NCBI GenBank assembly: GCA_965247065.1
Contig: CBDFGN010000006.1
Span: 4,340,001 to 4,404,000 of the forward strand
DNA: 64,000 bases
Direction: 5' to 3'
Origin: CBDFGN01 sp965247065
GTDB taxonomy: Bacteria > Bacteroidota > Bacteroidia > Cytophagales > Cyclobacteriaceae
The position numbers were made by a program, and so were the translations under genes. Positions 1 to 8,088 of the stretch are shown piece by piece (position 1 is the stretch's first letter; the number at the start of each line of letters is the position of its first letter). Under the pieces are notes generated by a model. That model was not told where the DNA came from and made no database searches. It saw only the letters and a program-made list of their open reading frames with translations.

Positions 1-100
1 ATTTGGTGAGTCCGAAGAACGACTTAAGCCGCGAAAGTGTGTATCCAAAAAAGCCCAAAGCAAGCAGGGTGACCAGAATGAAAACCAATTGTTTAGACAT
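1..100 (-). CDS. N-terminus of an unidentified membrane-anchored protein (partial)
   Basis: An ATG on the minus strand at 100 opens a frame that runs off the left edge. The 33 visible residues begin MSKQLVFILVTLLALGFF and form one hydrophobic N-terminal helix followed by a basic segment (SRLKSFFGLTK), so the protein is probably anchored with its body in the cytoplasm. Short anchors of this kind occur on (Fe-S)-binding reductases of Bacteroidota, but nothing catalytic is inside the window, so the identity stays open. It is divergent from the tRNA gene, with about 120 bases between them. Confidence 0.55.
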   Translation of the reverse strand, partial: MSKQLVFILVTLLALGFFGYTLSRLKSFFGLTK

Positions 101-222
101 AATCTTCAGGACTTTGAGCCCTCTGTAAAAATAATCAAAATCTTCCTATAAATGACTGCAAGCCAACTCCCCAGGTGATTTTGTGATCTGGTAGCGGAAT
201 ACTACCTTTGCAATCGAAGGAC

Positions 223-295
223 GGTGATGTAGCTCAGGTGGTAGAGCATCGGACTGAAAATCCGTGAGTCGGTGGTTCGAATCCACTCATCACCA
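223..295 (+). tRNA. tRNA-Phe (GAA anticodon)
   Basis: A 73-nt cloverleaf can be folded by eye. The 7-bp acceptor stem pairs GGTGATG (223-229) with CATCACC (288-294), with discriminator A295. The D-arm has AGCTCAGGTGGTAGAGC, the anticodon GAA falls at 256-258, and the T-arm contains GGTTCGAATCC. The 3' CCA is not encoded; ACCC follows. GAA reads the Phe codons UUC/UUU. Confidence 0.95.
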
Positions 296-307
296 CCCAA
301 CTTTCCA

Positions 308-388
308 GGGGGGGTATCAAAACTAAGAATGGTGGACTACCCACCCAATTTTAGTTTTAAAAGTAGAAGTGCTTTTGATACACCCCCT
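308..388. repeat. Nested inverted repeat between convergent tRNA-Phe and rluB, possible bidirectional terminator
   Basis: Three nested complementary pairs occupy the whole gap between the tRNA gene and the convergent pseudouridine synthase. The outer arms are GGGGGGTATCAAAA (about 309-322) and CTTTTGATACACCCCC (372-387). The middle arms are AAAACTAA (319-326) and TTAGTTTT (351-358). The apical arms are GGTGG (331-335) and CCACC (341-345). The outer arm overlaps the last codons of the minus-strand gene. A shared terminator is the simplest reading. A small MITE-like repeat is the alternative and would show up as further copies elsewhere in the genome. Confidence 0.5.
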
Positions 389-1178
389 ATTTTTTCTCCA
401 TTTTTAGCAGCAAAACCTCTCTAGGTTGGAGAAATCTCCATTTTCCGCGCGGAAGATCCTTTTTAGTCAGACCTGCATATGCCACGCGATCTAACCTCTC
501 CACCTGGTACCCAAGGGCTTCGAATATTCGCCGAACGATACGATTCCTTCCCGCATGAAGCTCAATACCTAAGGTCTTTCGATCCGGGGTTAAGATTGCC
601 AAGTCATCCACCATGGCCGGTCCATCTTCCAGGTCAATACCGTCATCCAATTTTTTGAGGTCCTCATTATTCAGAGGCCTGTCCAAACCCACCTGATATA
701 TCTTGCGGATTTGGTGGGAAGGATGAGCCAATTTTTCAGCCAGTGCACCATCATTGGTGAAAAGCAACAAGCCGCTAGTGTTCCGGTCCAAACGGCCCAC
801 CGGATAAACCCGTTGAGGACAAGCGTTTTCAACCAATTGCATTACTGTTTTTCTTTCCTGGGGGTCATTTGTGGTGGTGATAAAATCTCTGGGCTTGTTA
901 AGCAATATGTAAACGTTGCTTTCCGGTTTTAAGAGCTTTCCCTTGAAAACAACTCTATCCGAGGGCATCACCTTTACTCCCAGCTCCGTCACCTGTTTGC
1001 CGTTTACGGTAATTTTTCCATTTCTGATCAATTCATCGGCCTCCCTTCGGGAACAGATTCCGGCGTGGGCGATGTACTGATTTAACCGCAGGAGCCCGGT
1101 ACTTGATTTTTTGCTTTTTGATCTGGCTTTTGTAGGGCGATTGTCTATGGAGTATTTCCTGGACTGCTTACTCTTCAT
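387..1178 (-). CDS. rluB: 23S rRNA pseudouridine synthase, RluB/RsuA family
   Basis: A 263-residue protein that isomerises a uridine in 23S rRNA to pseudouridine during ribosome assembly. An N-terminal lysine/arginine/serine-rich tail of about 30 residues precedes an S4 RNA-binding domain (LRLNQYIAHAGICSRREAD through VMPSDRVVFKG, about 31-80). The catalytic domain carries the family motif GRLDRNTSGLLLFTNDG (about 128-144) with the invariant Asp. Length and domain order fit RsuA/RluB/RluE/RluF enzymes. RluB-type is chosen because of the basic extension and Bacteroidota precedent, but the exact target uridine cannot be told from sequence. It is convergent with the tRNA and followed upstream by the IS110-family element. 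Confidence 0.85.
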   Translation of the reverse strand: MKSKQSRKYSIDNRPTKARSKSKKSSTGLLRLNQYIAHAGICSRREADELIRNGKITVNGKQVTELGVKVMPSDRVVFKGKLLKPESNVYILLNKPRDFITTTNDPQERKTVMQLVENACPQRVYPVGRLDRNTSGLLLFTNDGALAEKLAHPSHQIRKIYQVGLDRPLNNEDLKKLDDGIDLEDGPAMVDDLAILTPDRKTLGIELHAGRNRIVRRIFEALGYQVERLDRVAYAGLTKKDLPRGKWRFLQPREVLLLKMEKK

Positions 1179-1320
1179 TTCTTTCGGCGGAAGCAGATTC
1201 CAACCTGCCCTTTAGATTTACAAGATATGATTATTTCAATATTATTGCTATTACCCCTATGAGGGGGTCTGGGGGAGACTCATAACTTGTGGACAAGGTG
1301 GATAACTTTAAAAAGTCAAC

Positions 1321-1468
1321 ACCGACAGAGGCGAATTATCTGCCTGCCAGGGTAAGACCCATCGTGCGATTCAATCCTCTGTCGGTTACTTAAACAAGCA
1401 TCATTTAGAAATTAGGAATATCCAGCGAAGGATAAGATCCATTATCAAGGGTTTGATCGTGTTTAAGT
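1321..1468 (+). ncRNA. Candidate bridge RNA of the IS110-family element
   Basis: The left end folds into an ordered set of hairpins. First is an 11-bp perfect stem ACCGACAGAGG (1321-1331) with CCTCTGTCGGT (1376-1386), with a small inner helix GGGT/ACCC. Then an 8-bp closing stem ACTTAAAC (1388-1395) with GTTTAAGT (1461-1468) encloses two small hairpins: TATCC/GGATA (1419-1423/1430-1434) and ATCAA/TTGAT (1444-1448/1452-1456). A 5' stem-loop followed by two loop regions upstream of the transposase is the architecture known for IS110 bridge RNAs, which pair with target and donor DNA. Guide loops could not be assigned because the element ends are not resolved. Confidence 0.5.
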
Positions 1469-1501
1469 GTGTTGACCTGTTTTTTAATCAATAATAAAGT
1501 T

Positions 1502-2509
1502 ATGAAGTATAAAGTATTTATTGGCGTAGATGTGTCTAAAGAGGTTCTGGATTTTGTAGTGATTGCTGAAGGCAAAAAGTTGTTCCACTTGCTGGTAAGT
1601 AACGATAAAAAAGGGATCAATCTGTTTTACAAAAGATTACTAAAAGAAGTAGAGACCGATCAGATCCACTGGTTATTATGTCTTGAGCATACGGGTATCT
1701 ACTGTAACCCTTTATTGGAATTTGTGGTTGAAAAGAACATGGCAGTTTGGTTAGAAAACGCAGCAGTAATCAAAGCACACCATGCGTTGGAACGAGGTAA
1801 AAATGATGCTTTAGATGCCTTAAGAATTTCTGAGTATGCTTATGCTAAAAGGGATAAAGTAAGGCTGTGGGAAGCTCCCAGAGAGGTTGTCAATCAATTG
1901 AAATCTATGATCCGTCTCAGGAAAAGACTACTTACTTCCAAAAAGAGGCTACTTGATCCTCTACAGGAAGACAAGCAGTTTGGTAATAAACAATGGGCAA
2001 AGGAACATGATAAACTACTTCGACCTGTTATAGCCAAAATAGAAAAACAACTCAAAGAAGTGGAACAGAAAATCCAGCAGCTCATTGATGGGGACCATCA
2101 TCTTAAACAACTTTATCAACTGATTACATCGGTAAGCGGAGTAGGGCAGATTGTAGCTATCAATACCCTGGTAGTCACTAACGAGTTTAAACAGATCACT
2201 GACCCAAAAAAGATGGCCTGTCATTGCGGAGTAGCCCCTTTCCAATACGATTCAGGGAAAACGATTCGCAGCAGGGCCAGAGTGTCACACAGGGCAGACA
2301 AGTCGATGAAAGTACTACTACACTTGGCGGCTATGTCAGCCATCTCTGGTAAAGGAGAATTAAGAGATTATTACCTAAGAAAAGTAGAGGAAGGCAAGAA
2401 TAAAATGGCTGTACTTAATGCTGTAAGAAACAAAATCATCCACCGAGTATTTGCTTGTGTAAGAGAAAATAGGAAATATGAAAAAATTTATAAGCATGCC
2501 CTTGTTTAA
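1502..2509 (+). CDS. IS110-family DEDD transposase
   Basis: A 335-residue RNA-guided recombinase. The RuvC-like N-terminal domain shows the DEDD set: Asp10 in FIGVDVSKE, Glu62 in CLEHTGIY, Asp102 and Asp105 in KNDALDALRISEYA. A lysine-rich coiled segment follows (about 130-200), then the IS116/IS110/IS902 C-terminal domain with SVSGVG and APFQYDSGKTIR, where Ser251 is the expected catalytic serine. All key residues are present, so it may be active. An in-frame GTG at 1469 would add 11 residues, but the ATG at 1502 directly precedes the conserved fold and avoids running into the candidate bridge RNA. Its codons are more A/T-rich than those of its neighbours. Confidence 0.92.
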   Translation: MKYKVFIGVDVSKEVLDFVVIAEGKKLFHLLVSNDKKGINLFYKRLLKEVETDQIHWLLCLEHTGIYCNPLLEFVVEKNMAVWLENAAVIKAHHALERGKNDALDALRISEYAYAKRDKVRLWEAPREVVNQLKSMIRLRKRLLTSKKRLLDPLQEDKQFGNKQWAKEHDKLLRPVIAKIEKQLKEVEQKIQQLIDGDHHLKQLYQLITSVSGVGQIVAINTLVVTNEFKQITDPKKMACHCGVAPFQYDSGKTIRSRARVSHRADKSMKVLLHLAAMSAISGKGELRDYYLRKVEEGKNKMAVLNAVRNKIIHRVFACVRENRKYEKIYKHALV

Positions 2510-2512
2510 TCC

Positions 2513-3136
2513 TTAGAAATCGATACCCCCTTGAAGTTGGTGAGGATTTAATTCTTGATCCTCAGGTTTTGATTCCTGCTGCTGGTCTGCGCGAAGCTGA
2601 TTTTCTTCCTTAGTGAAGTCCTTTGTCGTGGGCAGCTCGCTCAAGTGGTTGATCCCAAAGTATTCCATAAAGCTTGGAGAGGTGCCATAGATGAGCGGTT
2701 TACCCACAGTATCGGCCTTTCCCTGAATCTGTATCAGTTCCTTATCGAGCAGCTTTTGGATTGAGTAATCGCAGTTAACCCCACGAATCTGTTCCACTCG
2801 GGCCCTGGTTGTGGGTTGTTTATATGCGATTATGGACAACGTCTCAATCGCAGAGGTTGACAGCCTTTTCTTGGATTGTTGTTTTAACAGGATGCCTATG
2901 CTGGTTCGGTAGGCTGGTTTCGTAAGAAATTGATACCCACCTCCCAATCGGTAAATTTGAAAAGGGTAAGACTCCGCATCGTATTTGGCTAGAAGACTGT
3001 CAAGGCTCTTCTCAATATCCTCCTTGCTTACTTTTGCCTCGAACATCTCGTCCAAGCAGTTCTCAACTTCTTCAAATTCGATCGGACCGGGGGAGCAAAA
3101 AATCAGAGCTTCTATATGATTTTTCAGGAAATCCAA
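2513..3136 (-). CDS. scpB: Segregation and condensation protein B
   Basis: A 207-residue ScpB, the dimeric winged-helix subunit that joins Smc and ScpA in the condensin complex on newly replicated DNA. Two winged-helix domains are visible, with the conserved ALIFCSPGPI opening and the LSTSAIETLSIIAYKQPTTRARVEQIRGVNCD core at about 92-123, and a charged tail. The start is TTG (3134-3136); no ATG or GTG precedes it in frame before the upstream stop. The gene begins 1 base after the end of the dksA-like gene and its start is buried in a perfect palindrome (3126-3152). The IS110-family transposase ends 3 bases beyond its stop, so the last residues could have been altered by the insertion. Confidence 0.93.
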   Translation of the reverse strand: MDFLKNHIEALIFCSPGPIEFEEVENCLDEMFEAKVSKEDIEKSLDSLLAKYDAESYPFQIYRLGGGYQFLTKPAYRTSIGILLKQQSKKRLSTSAIETLSIIAYKQPTTRARVEQIRGVNCDYSIQKLLDKELIQIQGKADTVGKPLIYGTSPSFMEYFGINHLSELPTTKDFTKEENQLRADQQQESKPEDQELNPHQLQGGIDF

Positions 3137-3152
3137 TTTAATTGGATTTCCT
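3126..3152 (-). promoter_or_regulatory. Perfect palindrome over the dksA-like stop and scpB TTG start
   Basis: Thirteen-base arms AGGAAATCCAATT (3126-3138) and AATTGGATTTCCT (3140-3152) flank a single central base. In the mRNA (minus strand) the 5' arm carries AGGAAA, the only Shine-Dalgarno-like run before scpB, and the 3' arm carries the TTG start codon. A hairpin of about 12 bp would hide both. Translation of the upstream gene through its stop inside the palindrome would melt it, so translational coupling is the simplest role. A dimeric regulator binding site is an alternative. Confidence 0.6.
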
Positions 3153-3521
3153 CAATTTTGCTTCGATAGAATGCATGGTATGGGGTACAGCTCTCAATCG
3201 TTCCTTGCTGATGAGTTTTCCGGTGTCAACGCATATACCGTAGGTGCCGTTCTTTATTCGAACCAGTGCATTTTCTAGATTCCGGATGAACTTTTGCTGG
3301 CGGGCCGCCAACTGGTTAAGGTTCTCCTTTTCCATTGTATCGGCACCATCTTCCAGGATCTTGATCGTGCTGTCTGTGCTATCAGTGCCACTGTCGTTTG
3401 TCCTACCCAGTGACTCCTTTATATAATTAAGTTCAGCCGTCGCCTTGTCCAATTTCGAATTGATGATTTCCTCAAATTCCTTAAGTTCTTTAACGGTGTA
3501 ATTCTTTTTTTCCTTCTTCAT
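3138..3521 (-). CDS. TraR/DksA-family protein without the full zinc-finger cysteines
   Basis: A 127-residue protein: a long charged coiled coil (about 10-85) and a C-terminal DksA-like domain (NGTYGICVDTGKLISKERLRAVPHTMHSIEAK). DksA proteins bind the RNA polymerase secondary channel. In the classical C4 finger two CxxC pairs hold zinc; here only the first Cys remains and the others are Thr, Ser and Ala, a substitution seen in many Bacteroidota homologues. The fold must hold without zinc. The DxxDxA tip of E. coli DksA is not clearly recognisable, so a transcriptional role is inferred from the family only. It lies first in a two-gene unit with scpB. Confidence 0.8.
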   Translation of the reverse strand: MKKEKKNYTVKELKEFEEIINSKLDKATAELNYIKESLGRTNDSGTDSTDSTIKILEDGADTMEKENLNQLAARQQKFIRNLENALVRIKNGTYGICVDTGKLISKERLRAVPHTMHSIEAKLRKSN

Positions 3522-3869
3522 GTGCTAATCACGCTAAGTCCCCACCGCTGTGGCGGTTCTGCAAAAGGCCCCTAAAATAAATCATAAAAGATAAACAAAA
3601 AATATTCTTTAATATTTATGCAAGCCTCAATTATTGGGTATGCTGAGTCCCAAAATCTGTTGTATGTGACATTTCTCCTGCTTTCGGATCATTCTGCTCA
3701 TCACAAATAAGGCCTGGGTCAGATCCCAAATTCAGGTCCTTTAAGCCTTGTGATCCATGGAGGTACGGGTGATCGAAACAGAAACATTACCATACCCTTT
3801 TAATTCAGTGGAGTGTTGGGGGATTAATCCGGAAAGGACAATCCTCAGGTTTTAATTTATAAATAAAGA
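3522..3869. other. Intergenic region, no gene seen
   Basis: About 350 bases between the start of the dksA-like gene and the end of the giant exported protein gene, both on the minus strand. A small hairpin CCGC-TGTG-GCGG lies at 3545-3556, just upstream of the dksA-like start, and a run of A/T at about 3572-3620 could hold its promoter. GGATCA (about 3686) and TGATCC (about 3751) form a weak distant inverted pair. No open frame with coding character was found. Confidence 0.4.
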
Positions 3870-6800
3870 CTACGGCTGACCCACTACGATGGTCTTTTTG
3901 GCGCTGCCAATTTGGCCATCTAAATCGAACCATTCCAGGTAAACCACGTATATCCCCGCTCGAACCTTATTCAGATTGTCGTCCGTCCCATCCCAAAGGA
4001 AAAATCCAGATGCGCTTAAGAAATGATTGCGGGCGATTGTTTTGATGGTTCTCCCGTTAACATCGTAGACGTAAAGCGTCCCAACTTTTCCCGGGTTAGA
4101 GAACTGATAAACGATAGATGCCAAATTTGAATTGCCCTTTTCAGGCGTGAATACCCGCGGAATAACCTTTATCACTTTGTCGTCTGGAACAATTGTCCGC
4201 GATTGAGAATTTGGCAAACCTGGACTCGCAAATCCGAAATCCTGCAAAGCTGATTGCCAATTACCCGGATCGTTGGTGGACACATCAAAGGATACTCTTT
4301 CCAGGGATACTCCTTCCGTGTCACGCAAAAGAGCAAAATGCCGGTCGTCAGAATATAAGAAACTATCAAAAGTATCACCCAAAGGATCGGTCAGCACTAC
4401 AGTGCCCGTTCGGTTGGGAAAGTTGGGTAAATCGGATTGAATCAACGCCACTGGATCAAATCGGATGTAATCTTTTTGAATTGCTGCAGGATTAGAAGTA
4501 AATACCATATAGGTAAATGGTCCAATTATCAACTGTTTATCTCCGGATTCTAAAGTTGGACCGACCATCTGGGCGTTGTCGGAAAGAGACCAACCCTTTA
4601 AGTCCAGGTACTTAGGGGAATTGTTGTATAGCTCCACAAAGTCATATCCTCCAGGTTTCGGATCATACAACACCTCACTTAACTGAATGTCGCCTTGTGC
4701 CGCTGCCTCAGGGACAACAAATGATTGCAGTGAAGGAGAGGGCTCGATCAGGTTGCCCACACAGTCCGTTAGGTTGTCCACCTGAATTTCATATACACTG
4801 CCCGGTTCAAACGGCCGATCAAAAGTCAACTGGACCTGATCCTGGTCAATCGAAATGTTAGTTAATCCCCCGGGAGGCGACAGCAATCTAAAATCGTGTA
4901 ACTCAACCCTGTTAGGGTCTAGTTTTTCGTCGAACTCTAATATTATGGATGAGTCTGAATAGACATAGATCGCTATAATACTCGGTCCGCGATGATCCAC
5001 CCTGACTCCCTTGATCGAGTTTTCACCTCCAGGAGTTCCACCAACCGAAGCCGTGCTGGCCCCCCAGTTTAGTTCGCCGGAGCACGGGTTGTCCGCATCA
5101 ATTATTTCCAGGGAACATCCACCATTTTCCTTGCTGAAGTCGTCGTACCAAGTGCGCGAATAGTGGACATTGAATATGGGGTTTCCTGAAAAGCTTACTT
5201 GAATATGGTCCTGATCGTTGTTAAGTTCCAGCCACTTAGCCAAACCCAGAGTGTTTCCGAACCCATTTAATTCCTGAGCGAAATCTTGAGCACACAACAG
5301 CAGATAATCCCAAGGAGGAACCATCACTGGTGGAAGCAAGGTAGAATCGGTCAGATCATTGATGATAATGCCGTCCAGGGAGACCAGATTACCGGTATTG
5401 TTGAAGATCTCCAGATACTCCACTTCGGGCAAGCCTCGAGAGGGATCGGGATCAGCCATTATTTCGGAGATTATCAACTTGTTCCTTTCTGGTGAGGCGC
5501 CTATTCCAAAGTTGGTGCTGTGGGCGTCCACCATATTCCCGGAACAATCCATTACCGAATCGATTGTAAGATGATACAATATCGCCTGGTCAAGTTCAGA
5601 CTCAAAAACTAATATTATGGTATCTGGAGCAATTGGTTGCAGCTGGGCCAGTTTGAGGTCGGGTTCAGTGTTAAAATCATCAAATGAAAACGAAGCGGTA
5701 TCCATCCATTCATCAAATATCAGAATAAGCTGATCGGGGGCAAGGGTAAGAGTGCTCTGAATATTGGGAGGAATTTGATCGAAATCGAATTGTGCCACTG
5801 AATTTTTAGCACCTGGAGTGCCGCCAGCCGGAGATATTGATGAGGTCCAGTTCATCCGGGGATTGCAGCTATATAAGGGGTCCCTGAGTTCCAATGAATA
5901 TCCGTTGTTTCGTGCCTTTCCGGACCATGCAGATTGATATTCAACATTGTCTATTAGGTGTCCGGATTTATCAATTATGGCTACCATTCCGTTTTGGTTC
6001 AGGCCAATCCATTTACTTAGACTGGATACGGTGATAACTGAATCAAATTGGTCCCTGCTGCTGCTTGAAGTTAATACCAGATACTCTCCGGGCCTTAGGG
6101 ATCGACTTGAAACCTTGCCGGTGTCTTTTTCATCGGTAATCCGTAGTCCTTGTGTCGACATAAATTTGTCACTGGCATTCCAGATTTCGATATACTCAGC
6201 CTCAGGAAGGAGACCGATCGACGGGGCTGGGTCCGCCATTATTTCGGTGATCTTTAGATCCTGGGGTTGGGGCAGCGCGGCCAGGTGGAATTCAATTTTA
6301 GATTGTCCGATGCTATTGCCCGAGCAATCGCGAATGTGCTCCATCAACAATTGATAACTGTTACCTGAGTCAAGGGGAGCCGAAAGTTGTATAATAATCT
6401 TATCGACAAGGGAAGAATCAATGTAGGAAATAGTAGCTGGAGGATTGTTGAATAATCGAAAAGTCCCTTGGGTCAGCGAAAGGCTGTCCATGGATTCGCT
6501 GAAACTCACCAGCAAAAGATTGGGTTCCACAACTTCCACATCAATAACAAAGGGGGGCATTTGATCTGGTCCCAAATCGTTCAGCGAGTTGATCTTTCCA
6601 GGAGTTCCGCCGGATTCGTCCCAGGAAGTGCCCCAATTTACTTCAGCCGGGCAATCGGAATTAGGGTCCCGGATCTCAAGACTATACCCTCCACCATCCT
6701 TTTCCTCCTCATGCCAGCTTCGACGATAGCTTGCTTCATCAACCAATGTCCCTTCCTTGGAAAAAAGCCGAAGATGATCCCCAGAATTGTTGAGAGATGG

Positions 6801-8012
6801 CCATGGACCTACTCCGGCCGAGAACCCGAGTTCAGAGCACACTGAGACCTCATCCCGCGGGCATAGGATCAGATATTGTCCTGGGAATAGAAGCGTAGAA
6901 TCCAAGCGACCCTGGGTAGTTTCATCTTCCAGGATCCAGCCTTGAAGGTTGAAAACATTTTCGGATAAATTGTGGATCTCAACAAATTCCGTTTCCGGCA
7001 ATCCCAGAACAGGAGTTGGATCGGGAAGGATTTCGGTAATCGCAAGATCTTTATACTTAGCCGGAATATTAGGCAGGTATCGAAAACTTACCGTGTCTCG
7101 AGCGGCGACGTTCAAATCGTCGTCCTTGATTCCTGAAATCACCAGCTGGTGTTCGGTACCATTTCCAAACGGGTTGCGGAAATGAACCTCAATCGACGCC
7201 GAATCTATAAGAATTGATCGCAGAGCATTTATTGATCCGGGAATTAGTAGAAAATTCTGTGAGTTTTGGGCCGATGGAGGATCAAGTGGCTCTGAAAATG
7301 TGAGTTTCAAGATCCGATCTGAAACCAACTCGAAGGCCGTCCGTTTGGGTGGAGCAGTGTCTTTATACGGATCCCCTTTGACATTTATTTGGTCAAAATA
7401 GAAATTGTCGCTACGAGTTGTGGTGTATTGGCAGAAAATACCAAAAAAAGCTGATTTAGGGTAGGTATTATCAGTGGCCGCTCCTTCTTCCGCGAACGCT
7501 CCTTTATTTCCAACATCCGAGAATAATTTCCATCTACCCAATTGATTGCGAGTGGCCCGAATCCTTATCTTAACCTGGCTGGAATCCACCCGGTTCTCGA
7601 CCCCTTGTATGACCACAATGTGACGAGAACTATCCTGTCGATATAGGCTTACTTCATCCCGGGAGCCCCCTATATTCACGTAATACCCATTTACCCCCAA
7701 ATCCAATTCGGGCCGATTGGCTACCAGGTAAATGCGACTCAGATTAGCGGCGGAAGGATTAAATTGCAGGTTAAGATAAATTTCCCAAGTGGCTTCATTT
7801 ATAGCCGTCGAAATAGTACTCAAATATGCGGTTCCGGCTATCGTGTCATTGAGGTGAAGCGAATCATAATTCGAAATTTCAAATTGATCGACTGATCCAA
7901 CCCATTTCGGGGCCGATGTAAAATTACCATCCGAGAAGTCTTCCAGGACCTGGGAGCTAAGAGGATTTAGACTAGCCCATACCAGAAGCACTACAATGGA
8001 GCATTTTTTCAT
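3870..8012 (-). CDS. Giant exported lamin-tail-domain protein with T9SS-type C-terminal domain
   Basis: A 1380-residue secreted or surface protein. It has an N-terminal signal peptide (MKKCSIVVLLVWASLNPLSSQ), a concanavalin-like region (about 22-215), then repeated modules made of a SbsA-like Ig domain (LILIFDEWMD, LILEFDEKLD) followed by a lamin-tail domain. Four lamin-tail domains start near residues 320, 587, 846 and 1107 and share a (K)IxEIMADPxPSxGLPExEYxEI pattern; the last is more divergent. The C-terminus (about 1280-1380) has the YVYDVNGRTIKTIA and RAGIYVVYLEW features of CHU-type/T9SS sorting domains. No enzyme domain is seen; adhesion or a structural surface role is an inference. 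The gene is alone in its transcription unit. Confidence 0.85.
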   Translation of the reverse strand: MKKCSIVVLLVWASLNPLSSQVLEDFSDGNFTSAPKWVGSVDQFEISNYDSLHLNDTIAGTAYLSTISTAINEATWEIYLNLQFNPSAANLSRIYLVANRPELDLGVNGYYVNIGGSRDEVSLYRQDSSRHIVVIQGVENRVDSSQVKIRIRATRNQLGRWKLFSDVGNKGAFAEEGAATDNTYPKSAFFGIFCQYTTTRSDNFYFDQINVKGDPYKDTAPPKRTAFELVSDRILKLTFSEPLDPPSAQNSQNFLLIPGSINALRSILIDSASIEVHFRNPFGNGTEHQLVISGIKDDDLNVAARDTVSFRYLPNIPAKYKDLAITEILPDPTPVLGLPETEFVEIHNLSENVFNLQGWILEDETTQGRLDSTLLFPGQYLILCPRDEVSVCSELGFSAGVGPWPSLNNSGDHLRLFSKEGTLVDEASYRRSWHEEEKDGGGYSLEIRDPNSDCPAEVNWGTSWDESGGTPGKINSLNDLGPDQMPPFVIDVEVVEPNLLLVSFSESMDSLSLTQGTFRLFNNPPATISYIDSSLVDKIIIQLSAPLDSGNSYQLLMEHIRDCSGNSIGQSKIEFHLAALPQPQDLKITEIMADPAPSIGLLPEAEYIEIWNASDKFMSTQGLRITDEKDTGKVSSRSLRPGEYLVLTSSSSRDQFDSVITVSSLSKWIGLNQNGMVAIIDKSGHLIDNVEYQSAWSGKARNNGYSLELRDPLYSCNPRMNWTSSISPAGGTPGAKNSVAQFDFDQIPPNIQSTLTLAPDQLILIFDEWMDTASFSFDDFNTEPDLKLAQLQPIAPDTIILVFESELDQAILYHLTIDSVMDCSGNMVDAHSTNFGIGASPERNKLIISEIMADPDPSRGLPEVEYLEIFNNTGNLVSLDGIIINDLTDSTLLPPVMVPPWDYLLLCAQDFAQELNGFGNTLGLAKWLELNNDQDHIQVSFSGNPIFNVHYSRTWYDDFSKENGGCSLEIIDADNPCSGELNWGASTASVGGTPGGENSIKGVRVDHRGPSIIAIYVYSDSSIILEFDEKLDPNRVELHDFRLLSPPGGLTNISIDQDQVQLTFDRPFEPGSVYEIQVDNLTDCVGNLIEPSPSLQSFVVPEAAAQGDIQLSEVLYDPKPGGYDFVELYNNSPKYLDLKGWSLSDNAQMVGPTLESGDKQLIIGPFTYMVFTSNPAAIQKDYIRFDPVALIQSDLPNFPNRTGTVVLTDPLGDTFDSFLYSDDRHFALLRDTEGVSLERVSFDVSTNDPGNWQSALQDFGFASPGLPNSQSRTIVPDDKVIKVIPRVFTPEKGNSNLASIVYQFSNPGKVGTLYVYDVNGRTIKTIARNHFLSASGFFLWDGTDDNLNKVRAGIYVVYLEWFDLDGQIGSAKKTIVVGQP

Positions 8013-8088
8013 ATCTTAGGGTCCCTATGAGGTCCATTATTAATAGATCAACCGGACAAAACGTTACCCTATCCCAAAGGTTTATTGG

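Larger units (their letters stand above)
1316..2512 (+). mobile_element. IS110-family insertion sequence (ends approximate)
   Basis: The element consists of a DEDD transposase (1502-2509) and a structured non-coding left end (about 1316-1501). No terminal inverted repeats or target duplication are visible, as expected for IS110 elements, so both ends are estimates. The right side is very short: the transposase stop lies 3 bases from the stop codon of convergent scpB. A long left and short right non-coding end matches the IS110 group, in which the bridge RNA lies upstream of the transposase, rather than the IS1111 group. Comparison with an empty site in a relative would fix the ends. Confidence 0.75.

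Noticed and set aside
711..932. Plus-strand 73-codon frame inside the pseudouridine synthase gene
   Set aside because: It is an antisense shadow of a well-conserved domain.
1405..1620. Minus-strand 71-codon frame across the IS110-family left end
   Set aside because: It crosses the candidate bridge RNA and the transposase start on the opposite strand and has no recognisable features.
4600..7100. Repeats in the giant exported protein gene as a CRISPR-like array
   Set aside because: The repeats are long, diverged and coding (Ig/lamin-tail modules); there are no short identical repeats with spacers and no cas genes.
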